NCBI RefSeq assembly: GCF_947497005.1
Contig: NZ_CANMFF010000006.1
Location: 124,001 to 188,000, forward strand
DNA: 64,000 bases
Reading direction: 5' to 3'
Source of the DNA: an uncultured Ruegeria sp.
GTDB lineage: Bacteria; Pseudomonadota; Alphaproteobacteria; Rhodobacterales; Rhodobacteraceae
Under the pieces are notes generated by a model. That model was not told where the DNA came from and searched no databases. It saw only the letters and a program-made list of their open reading frames with translations. Positions 35,325 through 44,059 of the stretch are shown one piece after another. The stretch's first letter is position 1; every line of letters starts with the position of its first letter. A program made the position numbers and the translations under genes.

Positions 35325-36127
35325 GGTCGCTCCTTATCGTACAAAGGCAACTCAGTAAGTTCTATATCAATATCGATCGGCGACCCGCGCGTGCCTCTAA
35401 ATCGAATTTCATACTTGAACACGTCTGAGACCGTTTCTCCATCGATAGTGCGGTATCGCGCAGTAATTTCCAGCAATGCAGTCTGCCGCTTAATCAATGG
35501 GCCCTTATCTTCACCGGGTGGATTCCAGCGCTGTATTCCCCGAAGAAATATGCGCGCCCAAATGTCACGCGGAAACTTAACCTCGACGGTTTCGCCCTCA
35601 AGCAATTTGTGCCTGTATTGGTGCCACGTAGATTGATGCTCTAAAGTCATCTCTTCATTTTTTGCGGAAATGAAGTGGATGAGATTGAACTCCGGATGAT
35701 CTTCTTTGGCGGGAATGTACTCTAACCGGACTCTCGGCACATCCTCGATAGCTTCAGGGATCGGAAATCCTTCTGGAAAAACAATCTCCTCATCACCGTC
35801 ATGAAACTCAAAATTGAAATCGGGCTCTAGTGCAGGTCCACCCCCGCTATTCACGAAGAAAAAAGTAGGTTGGACGTTCGAACTACCTGTTTCGGCTGAA
35901 TCCACAATAAGGGAAGGAAAAGCCTCAACCTCACTTTTTGGGGGCCTTAGCATTCTAAGCCGCTGAAAACTCCTATCCAGAAAAACTCGAGGTTTTGTTT
36001 CCAGTTTCCTCGAAAGTTGAGCCTCTTCGACCATCTTTTGTGAGGAAACGGCTGCACGCCATGCCGCGATTGCAGCAATACAAGTACCCAAAGCAGCAAC
36101 AAGGCTAAAAAATTCACCAAATGTCAT
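35321..36127 (-). CDS. Hypothetical membrane-anchored protein
   Basis: This is a 268-residue protein. The N-terminal membrane helix at about 5-24 (EFFSLVAALGTCIAAIAAWR) is followed by a short coiled stretch and a soluble domain of about 220 residues rich in beta-type sequence and acidic residues (TFFFVNSGGGPALEPDFNFE, DIWARIFLRGIQRWNPPGED). This architecture is common among small proteins of mobile islands, but I cannot name a family. It is first gene of the three-gene minus-strand operon inside the tRNA-Leu element. DNA here is visibly AT-richer than the neighbouring chromosome, in line with horizontal origin. A defence or phage role is possible but not shown. Confidence 0.7.
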   Translation of the reverse strand: MTFGEFFSLVAALGTCIAAIAAWRAAVSSQKMVEEAQLSRKLETKPRVFLDRSFQRLRMLRPPKSEVEAFPSLIVDSAETGSSNVQPTFFFVNSGGGPALEPDFNFEFHDGDEEIVFPEGFPIPEAIEDVPRVRLEYIPAKEDHPEFNLIHFISAKNEEMTLEHQSTWHQYRHKLLEGETVEVKFPRDIWARIFLRGIQRWNPPGEDKGPLIKRQTALLEITARYRTIDGETVSDVFKYEIRFRGTRGSPIDIDIELTELPLYDKERP

Positions 36128-36186
36128 AAACTAAGCACTCTATTTTAAATTGGATTCTGTAAGTTTGTTAATACTATGTTCCCAAA

Positions 36187-36215
36187 AACAAAAAAGCCCG
36201 ACCACAAGGGCCGGG
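36187..36215 (-). terminator. Minus-strand terminator after the phage-protein fragment
   Basis: On the minus strand a 7-bp stem (36209-36215 with 36197-36203, one G-U pair) is followed by a T-rich run (A-rich 36187-36195 on the plus strand). It lies about 80 bp downstream of the phage-like fragment stop, which suggests the fragment is the true 3' end of an ancestral transcription unit. Confidence 0.65.
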
Positions 36216-36297
36216 TAAGGAAAAAACCAACGGAATTTTGGATGTTAACGCAGGACTGTCCTCCTTTCGCTCTATGCGCCGCACCCCGGCGCCGGGA

Positions 36298-36540
36298 TTA
36301 AGCGCCGTCCAAATCGGCATCAATGTGGATTTTGTAGTACCCTTCGTTCGGGATTGTGGTTTTTCCACCAGCCGCCAAGGTAACCTCGACTTCAGCAAGG
36401 AAAATCCCTGCAAGAGCTGTGTCGCCGGTGGACCAGGCGTAGGTCAAACTGTTTTGCCCTTGATCAAGCGACACAGCGTTGGAATTCACTACGATGTTTC
36501 CGCCTAAGTCCTTCATGACGAACTTTGCGGAGTCGCCTGA
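36298..36540 (-). pseudogene. C-terminal fragment of a phage structural/Ig-like protein
   Basis: The minus strand encodes about 80 residues with the pattern of C-terminal beta domains of phage tail or baseplate proteins: FVMKDLGGNIVVNSNAVSLD, YAWSTGDTALAGIFLAEVEV and IPNEGYYKIHIDAD, then a stop. The frame stays open upstream to a GTG at 36597, but that part reads antisense through the TPR gene remnant and looks non-coding. The gene is therefore cut at about 36540, where another broken gene begins. A terminator follows the stop. It supports a prophage contribution to this element. Confidence 0.6.
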
Positions 36541-37969
36541 GCCAGATGCTCGCGGGGCGGTCGCTGTGGCGCGACTATGCGCAGTACCGCGTGGCACAAG
36601 AGGGCACTGACGATGCCTTCACGATCTGCGTGATGCACTCACTTTACGGCTGCGTTTCGGCGCTGTCGCGAGAGGCGGTCGAGCGCAAAAGCAATGCCTA
36701 CGACCGGCTCGCCTCGAAACACCTTATAGTCTTTTTCGACGCTCATTATAAGATCGCCGCCCCGATGATGACGCCGATGTTTGCGTTAATGGCGGCCGAG
36801 CTGCAGGAATCCTACGGCACGAATCTACGCCGCCGAAGCCAGCGGATCGAGGGCCTGCGCAATCAGGCGCACGTCCTCTTGCGAACGGGAGCGGCTCAGC
36901 AAGCGCTCGATATGTTGATGGAGGCCGACAGCCTCCTGCGTCGGCTCGACCACGGCACGCGGGCAGCGATCTGGAAGAACATCAGCCAAGTCTATAGTGA
37001 CGTGAACGAACCGATGGAAGCGCTCGACGCAATCGAAAAGGCAAACGCCGCCATAAACTGTATCCCGCGATTGTTGCGCGGTGGCGACAGCCCAGTGATC
37101 AAGGCATCCTATGCAGATATGCTGGTGGCGGCCTTCGGTAAGGGGATGGCGCCCAAGGCCATAGGCATTCTCGAAGCAGCCATCGCGCTACTCGGCTCCA
37201 ACCCTGGTAACTTCTCTTATTTCAATTCTCTCGGCATCGCACTAGAAGCAAACGGGGATTACGAACGCGCCATTAAATCTATGGCCGTGCGAAAGAGATG
37301 GCGCGGCAGCATGGGCGCGAGGATGCGGTACACGGAATCGCGCTCCACATTGAACAGGTCATTAAGAAAAAGTCCGGTAAGATCGACGGCGCGCGCTGTG
37401 CTGAGTTGATGCAGGCTCTGTTGGCGCGCAAGAATTTCAAGGGCTACCTAATCGCCGCGACCAACGTCCTGGATGACCTAAAGTCCAAACATGACCTAGA
37501 GGCTGCGAAACAGATGCTTGACGAGGTTCTAGAAAACACTAGCCATGTCCAGCAATACTCTAAACGCGGGCAACTTTTCGAGGAACGTTATGACCTCGCG
37601 GTCGAAACCCGCGATTCACCCGAGCTTGCGCGTAGCTTTCTGGAACGCTCGATCCAGCATTATGCGCAGCTCAACGGCTCACCACAGGAACTACAGGCGC
37701 TGATCAAGCTCAGCCAACTCAACGACAAGGAAGGCCGGTCAGAGGAAAATATCGAACTTTACGAACGCGGGTTGCAGTCGGCATATCTTCCTCAGCAACG
37801 GCAGATGCTGCTCGCCACCATGGCGAGTGAGCTAGAACGCGACGGCAATAATGACGAAGCCCAAGTAGTCAGGGCGCGGCTCCAGCGCCAACAAGAGATC
37901 GACGAGCAGCCGTTTTCGCTCAAGGTTTCACAGGATAGATTCGGCAATATAAACTTGGAATCTGATTAG
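36540..37969 (+). pseudogene. Frameshifted, 5'-truncated TPR-repeat protein gene
   Basis: Two overlapping plus frames form one protein of about 475 residues if a missing base is restored near 37289 (reading on as KSMAVAKEMARQHGRED). The sequence is helical and TPR-like (QRIEGLRNQAHVLLRTGAAQ, AIWKNISQVYSDVNEPMEAL, YFNSLGIALEANGDYERAIK, then GRSEENIELYERGLQSAY). The 5' end has no good start and is joined to the phage fragment at about 36540, so an N-terminal domain is missing. Such helical C-terminal arrays often belong to larger NTPase sensors, but the missing part prevents assignment. Base composition is higher in GC than the adjacent operon, which indicates a different origin. Confidence 0.65.
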
Positions 37970-38172
37970 TCGGCACTACTGGCTACGGTTCTTTCCACTG
38001 ACTTGGGACGCGGCCCCAAAACGCATTTGGCTACAGACCACCGGCACCTGAAACCATAATCCCGATGGAACTGAGGCCAGTCGTACACCAACAATCAGCC
38101 AGGAACATTCAGATCAGGCTACCAACCACGTGCATAGAGGTCTGCAAATCGTTTCATCCACTCACAAAACAA

Positions 38173-38370
38173 ATGAAGCTGAGCGTGAGCGACGAAGCAA
38201 TCTATGTCCCGATCACGGTTTCTCAGAAGTTCTTCTCGCTGTCCTGGCAAACCTTGTATCGGGCAGTGGCGCGAGACGAAATCAGGATTCACAAGCGGGC
38301 TGGCAAGTCATTTTTAAAAGTGTCAGAGGTGTGCGACTGGATCGAGGGGCGCGAGCCCAGTGATGATTGA
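38173..38370 (+). CDS. Excisionase/AlpA-like helix-turn-helix protein
   Basis: This is a protein of about 65 residues (from the ATG at 38173; the frame is open to an ATG at 38065). It has a MerR/excisionase-like fold pattern: TVSQKFFSLSWQTLYRAVAR followed by IRIHKRAGKSFLKVSEVCDW, in which the wing and second helix are clear. Such proteins act as recombination directionality factors or small regulators of integrated elements. Its position 80 bp from the tRNA-Leu attachment site supports that. No integrase is encoded beside it, so it may be stranded. No strong ribosome site is visible. Confidence 0.6.
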   Translation: MKLSVSDEAIYVPITVSQKFFSLSWQTLYRAVARDEIRIHKRAGKSFLKVSEVCDWIEGREPSDD

Positions 38371-38448
38371 TCTGGAGGGCTAATTGGGGGGCTGTAGAAA
38401 TCACTCATATGCTAAAGCGATATAAAACAATTAGTTATACAACTATTT

Positions 38449-38533
38449 TGGTGCGGGTGGAGGGACTTGAACCCCCACGCCTTGCGGCGCCAGAACCTAA
38501 ATCTGGTGCGTCTACCAATTTCGCCACACCCGC
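38449..38533 (-). tRNA. tRNA-Leu (anticodon UAG)
   Basis: The minus strand reads an 85-nt class II tRNA. The acceptor GCGGGTG pairs with CACCCGC, A73 and an encoded CCA follow, the anticodon stem CCAGA/TCTGG frames loop TTTAGGT with anticodon TAG, a long variable arm is present, and the T-loop is GTTCAAGT. It decodes CUA leucine codons. The 17 bases at its 3' end are repeated at 34890, which marks it as an integration target. Confidence 0.95.
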
Positions 38534-39374
38534 GACCCTGCGCTTTCGCGCTGGAATGAAGCGTTCAATAACAAAGCTTGCTGCCGAGTGCGAGAGGTAA
38601 AATTCGACGGAAACGAAGTTTATTTCCTGTCGAGAAGTTCCCCTTGGCGAGGCTTCATGTTGCAGGTGTGAATGCGTCATAAAGTGGTTTAAGGGTAGTT
38701 GATCGAATATCGCGCAAAGTCTTTTCAGACCCGGTTTTAAAGGTAATCGAAAGCGTTGATCTGCAGTATTTCTCCAATTTCTTGCAAAACAAAACCCGAT
38801 CTGCCAGTCAGATGAGACAACGCGCTTACGTTGAGTAAACACCCAAGTCGAAGGCTGGGTCACTCCTGGGCAAACAATAAAATCGACGAAATGTAGGATC
38901 AACAATTGAGCAAGTTGGATCCATTTTGCCATCCTCATGGCGATCAATTGGTGCCGTCTGGCATGATCACCGCAAAGGTGCATGCGCCAGAAGTCTCCTG
39001 AAGAAACCCTTAAGTAGTTGTAAAATAAATAAAAGATAACAGTGACAATCGAAGAACGACCTCGATCACAGCCGGTATTGCCTCAGAAAACTTGCGGCTT
39101 ATCGGAATCGGGTATTTTATCGGGTCTACCGCTCAAATCTCTTCGCTCGTCACCGCAAAACACGAACATCTCCTATAATTCCCGCAAAGGTTGAGGCTTT
39201 CCTAGATTGGAGCCATCACAAAGCTGCCACAATTCAACCGCCAAAAAATCTTATTCGCGCCAAAATAACACCGCCTTGAAGGTCCTTGTTGTTTGACAGG
39301 AGTTAATGAGTCTTTTTTGCCACTTTGGCATCTGTGCGAGTTTCCTGCTCAACTCCAGTACAAGGCTTTCTGTT
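38534..39374. other. Long intergenic region between tRNA-Leu and the GTPase cluster
   Basis: This stretch of about 840 bp should include the tRNA promoter (minus strand) and the promoter of the dynamin-like cluster (plus strand). A 182-codon minus-strand frame at 38435-38983 reads through the tRNA and is not credible. Base composition is AT-richer than the genes on the right. No other feature is supported. Confidence 0.5.
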
Positions 39375-39797
39375 GTGACCGATCTGAATCCATCCGCTGC
39401 CGCCGAGCAAGAAGCTGTCTTCTTCGCTCGTGAGAGCTTCCTAGGTGAGCTCAAGACTCTGAATCACGACCATCCGAACACCGGCTTTGGTATTTCGCTC
39501 CGCACTCATTCGGGTGAACATTACCTGCTGGCAAACGCACGTATGCCTTTACCGGTCGCCAAATCCGAAGGCTTCCCAACCGGGCGTCGTGTCGCATGCT
39601 TGGAGAACGGAGACCGTTTCAGCTCGATTGAAGTGCTGGCGGATTCCATATCTTACGAAACCATTTCACCCCGAGCAGAGGCCGATATTCTGGGCAATGC
39701 CCTGGATCTGATCGCACGTATTGACACCCTTACAAGCATTCCGGTGAGCCGTGTTGCGCATGTGCCCCAGATTGCTGCAACGGGAACCGGAGGTTAA
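39375..39797 (+). CDS. Unknown protein, first gene of the dynamin-like cluster
   Basis: This is a protein of about 140 residues from a GTG at 39375. An ATG at 39306 after aggag would add a hydrophobic, cysteine-containing lead of 23 residues, so the start is uncertain. The sequence is soluble, mixed alpha/beta: FARESFLGELKTLNHDHPNT, TGRRVACLENGDRFSSIEVL and AEADILGNALDLIARIDTLT. It has a faint resemblance to the N-terminal part of the unknown gene at 44060 (RR, NGD, IEV in the same order). It is two bases upstream of the first large GTPase and so is part of its operon. A small adaptor of the GTPases is the best guess; I do not recognise the family. Confidence 0.75.
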   Translation: MTDLNPSAAAEQEAVFFARESFLGELKTLNHDHPNTGFGISLRTHSGEHYLLANARMPLPVAKSEGFPTGRRVACLENGDRFSSIEVLADSISYETISPRAEADILGNALDLIARIDTLTSIPVSRVAHVPQIAATGTGG

Positions 39798-39799
39798 GC

Positions 39800-41812
39800 A
39801 TGGCGCGCAACGATCACCTTTTGTCTGTGGGCAACGAAGCGCTGGCACCGATGACTTCAGCCATGTCTTCGTTGACGGCACAGATCGATCAATTGACTGA
39901 GGTGGCTGATGCGCGCTCCTCGGCACGTCTGGCCACACTTAAGACGCGGATGGAGAACTTTACCGCCAGTGTCACTATGGTTGGTCAGGTGAAGGCCGGA
40001 AAATCCTCGATCGTCAACATCCTCGCAGGGCACCCTGCCCTGCTGCCATCGGACGTCAACCCGTGGACGTCGGTAGTGACAACCCTGAACATCAATACGC
40101 GCCCGCCGGGTGATACCAAGGCAAAGTTCACCTTCTTTGAGCAGGAAGAATGGGACAACCTGATGGTTGGCGGCGGTCGTCTGGGTGAGTTGGCCAACCG
40201 CTCAGGTGCAGATGATGAGATGGAGGACATTCGCCGTCAGATTGGTGAGATGAAGGCCAAGTCCGAGGAACGCCTTGGCAAACACTTTGACCTGATCCTT
40301 GGCCAAAGCCATCAATATGATCATTTCGATGAAGAGTTGATTCAGCGGTATGTCTGCCTGGGCGATGAAGATGATCCGGATATCGATCGCAAAACAGGCC
40401 GCTTCGCCGATGTGACAAAGTCGGCAGAGCTGTTCATGGACATTCCGCAGTATCCCGTCGCGCTGAAACTTTGCGATACGCCGGGTGTCAACGATACGTT
40501 CATGGTACGTGAACAAATCACTCTGCGCAGCCTGCGTGGTTCCGAGGTTTGTGTTGTGGTATTGGCAGCAAGCCAAGCCCTGACGACCATGGACATGGCC
40601 CTGATGCGCATCATCGCGCAGTTCGAGAATCGACAGATCATCTTGTTCGTCAACCGGATTGACGAGCTGTCCGATCCGGTGAATCAAGTTCCGGAAATCC
40701 GCGACCGCATTCAGGATACTCTGAAACAGAACAATATCGACACTAATACCAGTGTCGTGTTTGGCAGCGCCCTCTGGGCCGAAGCGGCGTTGACCGGGAA
40801 TCCGGATATCCTAACCGAAGAATCGCGTCAGGCACTGAACACCTTCTACCTGGCCGCCGGATTTGGTGATCAGGCACCCTCGCTTGATAAGATCTGGGCG
40901 CTTTCGGGTCTGCCGGATCTCTTGCTGGCCATGAACGAACGTATTGCTGAAGGTTCCGGAGCTCGACTGATGGACCGCGTTCGTCACCGGGCCCGCAACA
41001 TTGCCAGCCAGATCCGCGCGACCGCAGTCGCCAAGCATCTGTCTGAAGGTGAAGGGGTCGCTCGGGATCTGGACGGCGTGTCGCCTGAAGAAGCAATTGC
41101 GACCATGTCTACGGAATATGAAAAGAAAGCCGCCGACCTGACAAATGCCCTGCGTGACAAGGTGCTGGAACGTCTGAATTCTGCCGAGGCCAGTTTTGTC
41201 AAACGCGCAACAGACTCTTTGATTGCGCATCTCGAGAAGAATGGCGAACAAGGCACCTGGCAATACGACCCAGCGGGTTTGCGGACCTTGCAAAAGGCCG
41301 CTTATTTCAGCTTTGCCCGCGCCATGCGCAAAGATGCCGGAGCGTTGTACGCGACTGCTGCTGCGGATGTGGAAGCGCTATATCAAAAGATCCTTGGCAA
41401 CCATCTTGGCGAATTCAGCATCGAGGCGCCCATTGTTCCCCGTGTGCCACCACCGCTGGGCATCGGCCGGACAATCGCCCTGGACCTGCAAAGCACCTGG
41501 TGGCGGCGCTGGTGGCAAAGGCGAAAGGGCTTTGAGGCCTATGCTGCGGACTACACGCGCCTGATCGCGTCCGAGGCGAATTCGATCACCAAGGATATCG
41601 AGGAAAACCAAATTGCAGCTGTACTGGAGAACGTTCGCGCAATTCTGACGGATTTCATGCGGGAGCAGAAGGAAACTCTGCTGAGCATCTCATCGTCAGC
41701 GGACAAAAATGCAGGCCAGACCGCAGCAGCAATGGCAGGTTTACAACCTCAAAAGTCCCGGGACGAGATTCTGGGCGACATCCTGAAAGACCTAAGCAAC
41801 GAAGCGGCATAA
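39800..41812 (+). CDS. Dynamin-like GTPase, long form (first pair)
   Basis: This is a 670-residue dynamin-superfamily GTPase. The GTPase domain (about 50-300) has the P-loop GQVKAGKSS (62-70), switch I T94 after LPSDVNPWTSVVT, G3 DTPG (226-229) and G4 NRID (285-288). A helical stalk-like region follows (about 390-500 and 590-660). Between them is an aromatic-basic patch, STWWRRWWQRRKG (about 563-576), that could dip into a bilayer like a dynamin paddle. No membrane helix is predicted. Bacterial dynamin-like proteins fuse or stabilise membranes and are often encoded as heterotypic pairs. The next gene encodes a shorter GTPase nine bases on. Superfamily is firm; function in this cluster is inferred. 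Confidence 0.92.
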   Translation: MARNDHLLSVGNEALAPMTSAMSSLTAQIDQLTEVADARSSARLATLKTRMENFTASVTMVGQVKAGKSSIVNILAGHPALLPSDVNPWTSVVTTLNINTRPPGDTKAKFTFFEQEEWDNLMVGGGRLGELANRSGADDEMEDIRRQIGEMKAKSEERLGKHFDLILGQSHQYDHFDEELIQRYVCLGDEDDPDIDRKTGRFADVTKSAELFMDIPQYPVALKLCDTPGVNDTFMVREQITLRSLRGSEVCVVVLAASQALTTMDMALMRIIAQFENRQIILFVNRIDELSDPVNQVPEIRDRIQDTLKQNNIDTNTSVVFGSALWAEAALTGNPDILTEESRQALNTFYLAAGFGDQAPSLDKIWALSGLPDLLLAMNERIAEGSGARLMDRVRHRARNIASQIRATAVAKHLSEGEGVARDLDGVSPEEAIATMSTEYEKKAADLTNALRDKVLERLNSAEASFVKRATDSLIAHLEKNGEQGTWQYDPAGLRTLQKAAYFSFARAMRKDAGALYATAAADVEALYQKILGNHLGEFSIEAPIVPRVPPPLGIGRTIALDLQSTWWRRWWQRRKGFEAYAADYTRLIASEANSITKDIEENQIAAVLENVRAILTDFMREQKETLLSISSSADKNAGQTAAAMAGLQPQKSRDEILGDILKDLSNEAA

Positions 41813-41821
41813 GTAGAAAAA

Positions 41822-43582
41822 ATGGCAAAAGATACACAAACACGCTTTGTTTCTCCGAAGGCATGGGAACGCATCGAGCAGTGGTCCCGCCGCAAGCCGG
41901 TATTTGCTTTGATGGGCGAATTCAGCGCAGGCAAGTCTACGCTGATGAACTTTTTGCTGCGAACGCAGACTTTGCCGACGCAGGTAACAGCGACCCAATT
42001 GCCACCTGTATGGTTCAGCTGGGGCAATCAATCGCCTTATATCAAGCGACATGACGGGAGCATTGAGCTTATCGAGTTGGATCAGCTTGAAACTGTTGGC
42101 GTCAATGACGCTCAGTTCATTCGTATCTTCCTCGAGGCCGATATTCTGGAAGCCGTCGATCTGATCGATACGCCGGGCATTTCGGACCCTAAAATCTCGA
42201 CGGATGTCTGGCAACGCGCAGTAGGTCAGGCAAATGGTGTCTTGTGGTGTACCCACGCCACCCAGGCCTGGCGCGAAACCGAGCGTGCGACATGGGTTTC
42301 CTTGCCCGAGCGTTTGCAGCACAATTCCCTACTTTTGGTGACACGAGCCGATGCATTGAGCCTCAAAGACCGCCAAAAAGTACTACGCCGTGTTAACCGT
42401 GAAGCTGGACACTTCTTCAACCGGTCCATCCTGTTCTCTGCTCGCGACGCGATTACAGCCCGGGACAAGACAGGTGACGCCGAAATGTGGTCGCGCAGCG
42501 GCGGCGGCAAGATGATCGACAGCTTTCTGGAAATTACGGAACAGATTATGGACAACCGCGCTGATCAGCTGGCGCGGTACCAGATCGACAAAACCGAGAC
42601 CGACGCACCCCAAATTAAGCCTAAACGCCCTGCCCGATCGTCAGACGAGCCGGTAGTGCAGGCGGACCAACCAGAAGCTGCACCACTGAGATTGGTAAAT
42701 CCGCTGGAGGCCGACGGGCAGTCGACTATTGAAGACGCAGCCGTCGTTACCAGCTTCCCGGTCAGACCTGCACGAGTTGAGCGGCGCTCTGACGAGGCTG
42801 AGCGGGTGCGCATCAACGCGGAAGAGGCTGACCGGTTGCGTGCAGAGATGGCTTCGGAACCGGAAACGATGCCCGATGAGCCCGATACCGGCGATGATCT
42901 GCGTGCTTTCTTCAAAGACACCTCGAATGATCCTTTGGAGCTGGCAAAGGTTGCTGGCCTAGAGGAAGACGTAGATGAGTTTGACTTGTTGGGCGACGCA
43001 AACCTTGAGGATGATATCGACGACGCGCTGAGTGATCTAGACGATACCAAAAACGATCGTCCGCCTCTTGCGGCCGTTGACAGTTCTGATGACGTGCTTG
43101 CCTCGCTGAACACAACCTTGCAAGAGACTCCGGCAAAGCTGGACACGGCGGACAATCTGCCCGAGCAAAACGACAAACCGGAAGATCATGGCATCGAAGT
43201 CTCGGTTTCCTCGATTACTGCTCTGATGGCTGCTCAACCTCTAAACGGCGCTGACGACTATGAGCCCGAACCAGAGACCAACGGCTTGATTGAAGCTGCG
43301 GGCTCCGAGCAGATTGATGCAGTGGAAATCAATCTCGACGCGCTTGGTGATCTGCCTGAAGTTGCTGGAGGTTCGACGCTCAGCGCGTCGGACATGTGGC
43401 AGGAAATTTCAAAGAACGAAGACCTGCCTCAGGATGCAGACGGGCTTAAGAATGTGTTCAAGGCCTTTCTGGCCGAGTTTGACCAGATCGCCATTGAGCA
43501 CAGCGCAAAACAAACTAAGGAAGTTCATCAGTCCATTCCGAAAGCCAAAGAAAACAGTGGCGCGGAATGGCATGTATTGTAG
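41822..43582 (+). CDS. Dynamin-like GTPase, short form with acidic tail (first pair)
   Basis: This is a 586-residue protein. The GTPase domain at about 25-245 has the P-loop GEFSAGKST (32-40), TQLPPVWFSW in switch I, G3 DTPG near 117, TQAWRETERATW, and G4 TRAD. About 250 residues of low-complexity, very acidic, probably disordered sequence follow (260-510, rich in D, E, P, S), then a short helical C-terminus (DMWQEISKNEDLPQDADGLK, FKAFLAEFDQIAIEHSA). It lacks the long stalk of its partner. The acidic linker has many Thr and Ser in acidic context, which could be targets of the clustered kinase and ligands of the FHA protein. That idea is inference. Confidence 0.88.
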   Translation: MAKDTQTRFVSPKAWERIEQWSRRKPVFALMGEFSAGKSTLMNFLLRTQTLPTQVTATQLPPVWFSWGNQSPYIKRHDGSIELIELDQLETVGVNDAQFIRIFLEADILEAVDLIDTPGISDPKISTDVWQRAVGQANGVLWCTHATQAWRETERATWVSLPERLQHNSLLLVTRADALSLKDRQKVLRRVNREAGHFFNRSILFSARDAITARDKTGDAEMWSRSGGGKMIDSFLEITEQIMDNRADQLARYQIDKTETDAPQIKPKRPARSSDEPVVQADQPEAAPLRLVNPLEADGQSTIEDAAVVTSFPVRPARVERRSDEAERVRINAEEADRLRAEMASEPETMPDEPDTGDDLRAFFKDTSNDPLELAKVAGLEEDVDEFDLLGDANLEDDIDDALSDLDDTKNDRPPLAAVDSSDDVLASLNTTLQETPAKLDTADNLPEQNDKPEDHGIEVSVSSITALMAAQPLNGADDYEPEPETNGLIEAAGSEQIDAVEINLDALGDLPEVAGGSTLSASDMWQEISKNEDLPQDADGLKNVFKAFLAEFDQIAIEHSAKQTKEVHQSIPKAKENSGAEWHVL

Positions 43583-43634
43583 GCCTTTCCGAATTGGAAT
43601 AGTGGCTAAACAGTAAGGTAAAACAAGGAATTAG

Positions 43635-44036
43635 ATGCCTATCCAGGATGCATTAACCACCGCCATCGAAACAATACCCGACTGTATCGCAGCCGGGTAT
43701 GTCGATATGGAAACAGGGATGCTATTAGGCAGCAGCCTCTCTGATCCTGACTGCGCGGAGTCTTTGGATACCTTGGCAATTGCTGTTGCTAATCTTTTTC
43801 AGGGGCGCGGGGTCGCCGCTTTTGACGCACTCTTGCGTCAGGTTGGAAATGCCGACGAAGAAAATGCTGGGTTTGGGGAAATCGCAGTTTTTTCGAAGGA
43901 TCGGCTGAACATCTTTTTGCGGACCAGGGAATATCCTGATCATGTGGTCTGCTATATCTGTCGCAACAGCGCGAATGTCGGGCTGGCGCTCACGAAATCA
44001 CATCTCAGTCTGGGGCCGGTCACGGCTGCAGTTTGA
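43635..44036 (+). CDS. Roadblock/LC7-like protein
   Basis: This 133-residue cytoplasmic protein has the alternating helix-strand pattern of roadblock/LC7 (MglB-like) proteins: TTAIETIPDCIAAGYVDMET opens with the typical helix and strand, and EIAVFSKDRLNIFLRTREYP and VVCYICRNSANVGLALTKSH give the central strands. Length fits the family. Roadblock proteins commonly regulate small GTPases, for example MglB acting on MglA or the CvnB proteins of actinobacteria. An aagga site precedes the ATG. It sits between the two dynamin-like pairs, which suggests control of GTP hydrolysis or assembly. Without a profile search the family call is moderate. Confidence 0.65.
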   Translation: MPIQDALTTAIETIPDCIAAGYVDMETGMLLGSSLSDPDCAESLDTLAIAVANLFQGRGVAAFDALLRQVGNADEENAGFGEIAVFSKDRLNIFLRTREYPDHVVCYICRNSANVGLALTKSHLSLGPVTAAV

Positions 44037-44059
44037 ACGGGACCAGAGGGGGTCACGGC

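Larger units (their letters stand above)
34890..38465. mobile_element. Small integrated element at tRNA-Leu, bounded by 17-bp direct repeats
   Basis: The 17-bp sequence tggtgcgggtggaggga occurs at 34890-34906 and again at 38449-38465, where it is the 3' end (CCA, acceptor and T-arm) of tRNA-Leu(UAG). This is the signature of site-specific integration into a tRNA 3' end. The 3.6 kb between the copies holds a three-gene minus-strand operon, a phage-structural fragment, a frameshifted TPR gene and an excisionase-like HTH gene next to the tRNA. I find no integrase gene, so the element is a remnant or depends on another element. A terminator and broken genes near 36.2-36.6 kb suggest internal deletion. 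Confidence 0.75.

Noticed and set aside
38435-38983. A 182-codon minus-strand open frame
   Set aside because: It reads through the tRNA-Leu gene, has Cys/His/Trp-rich atypical composition and no ribosome site.
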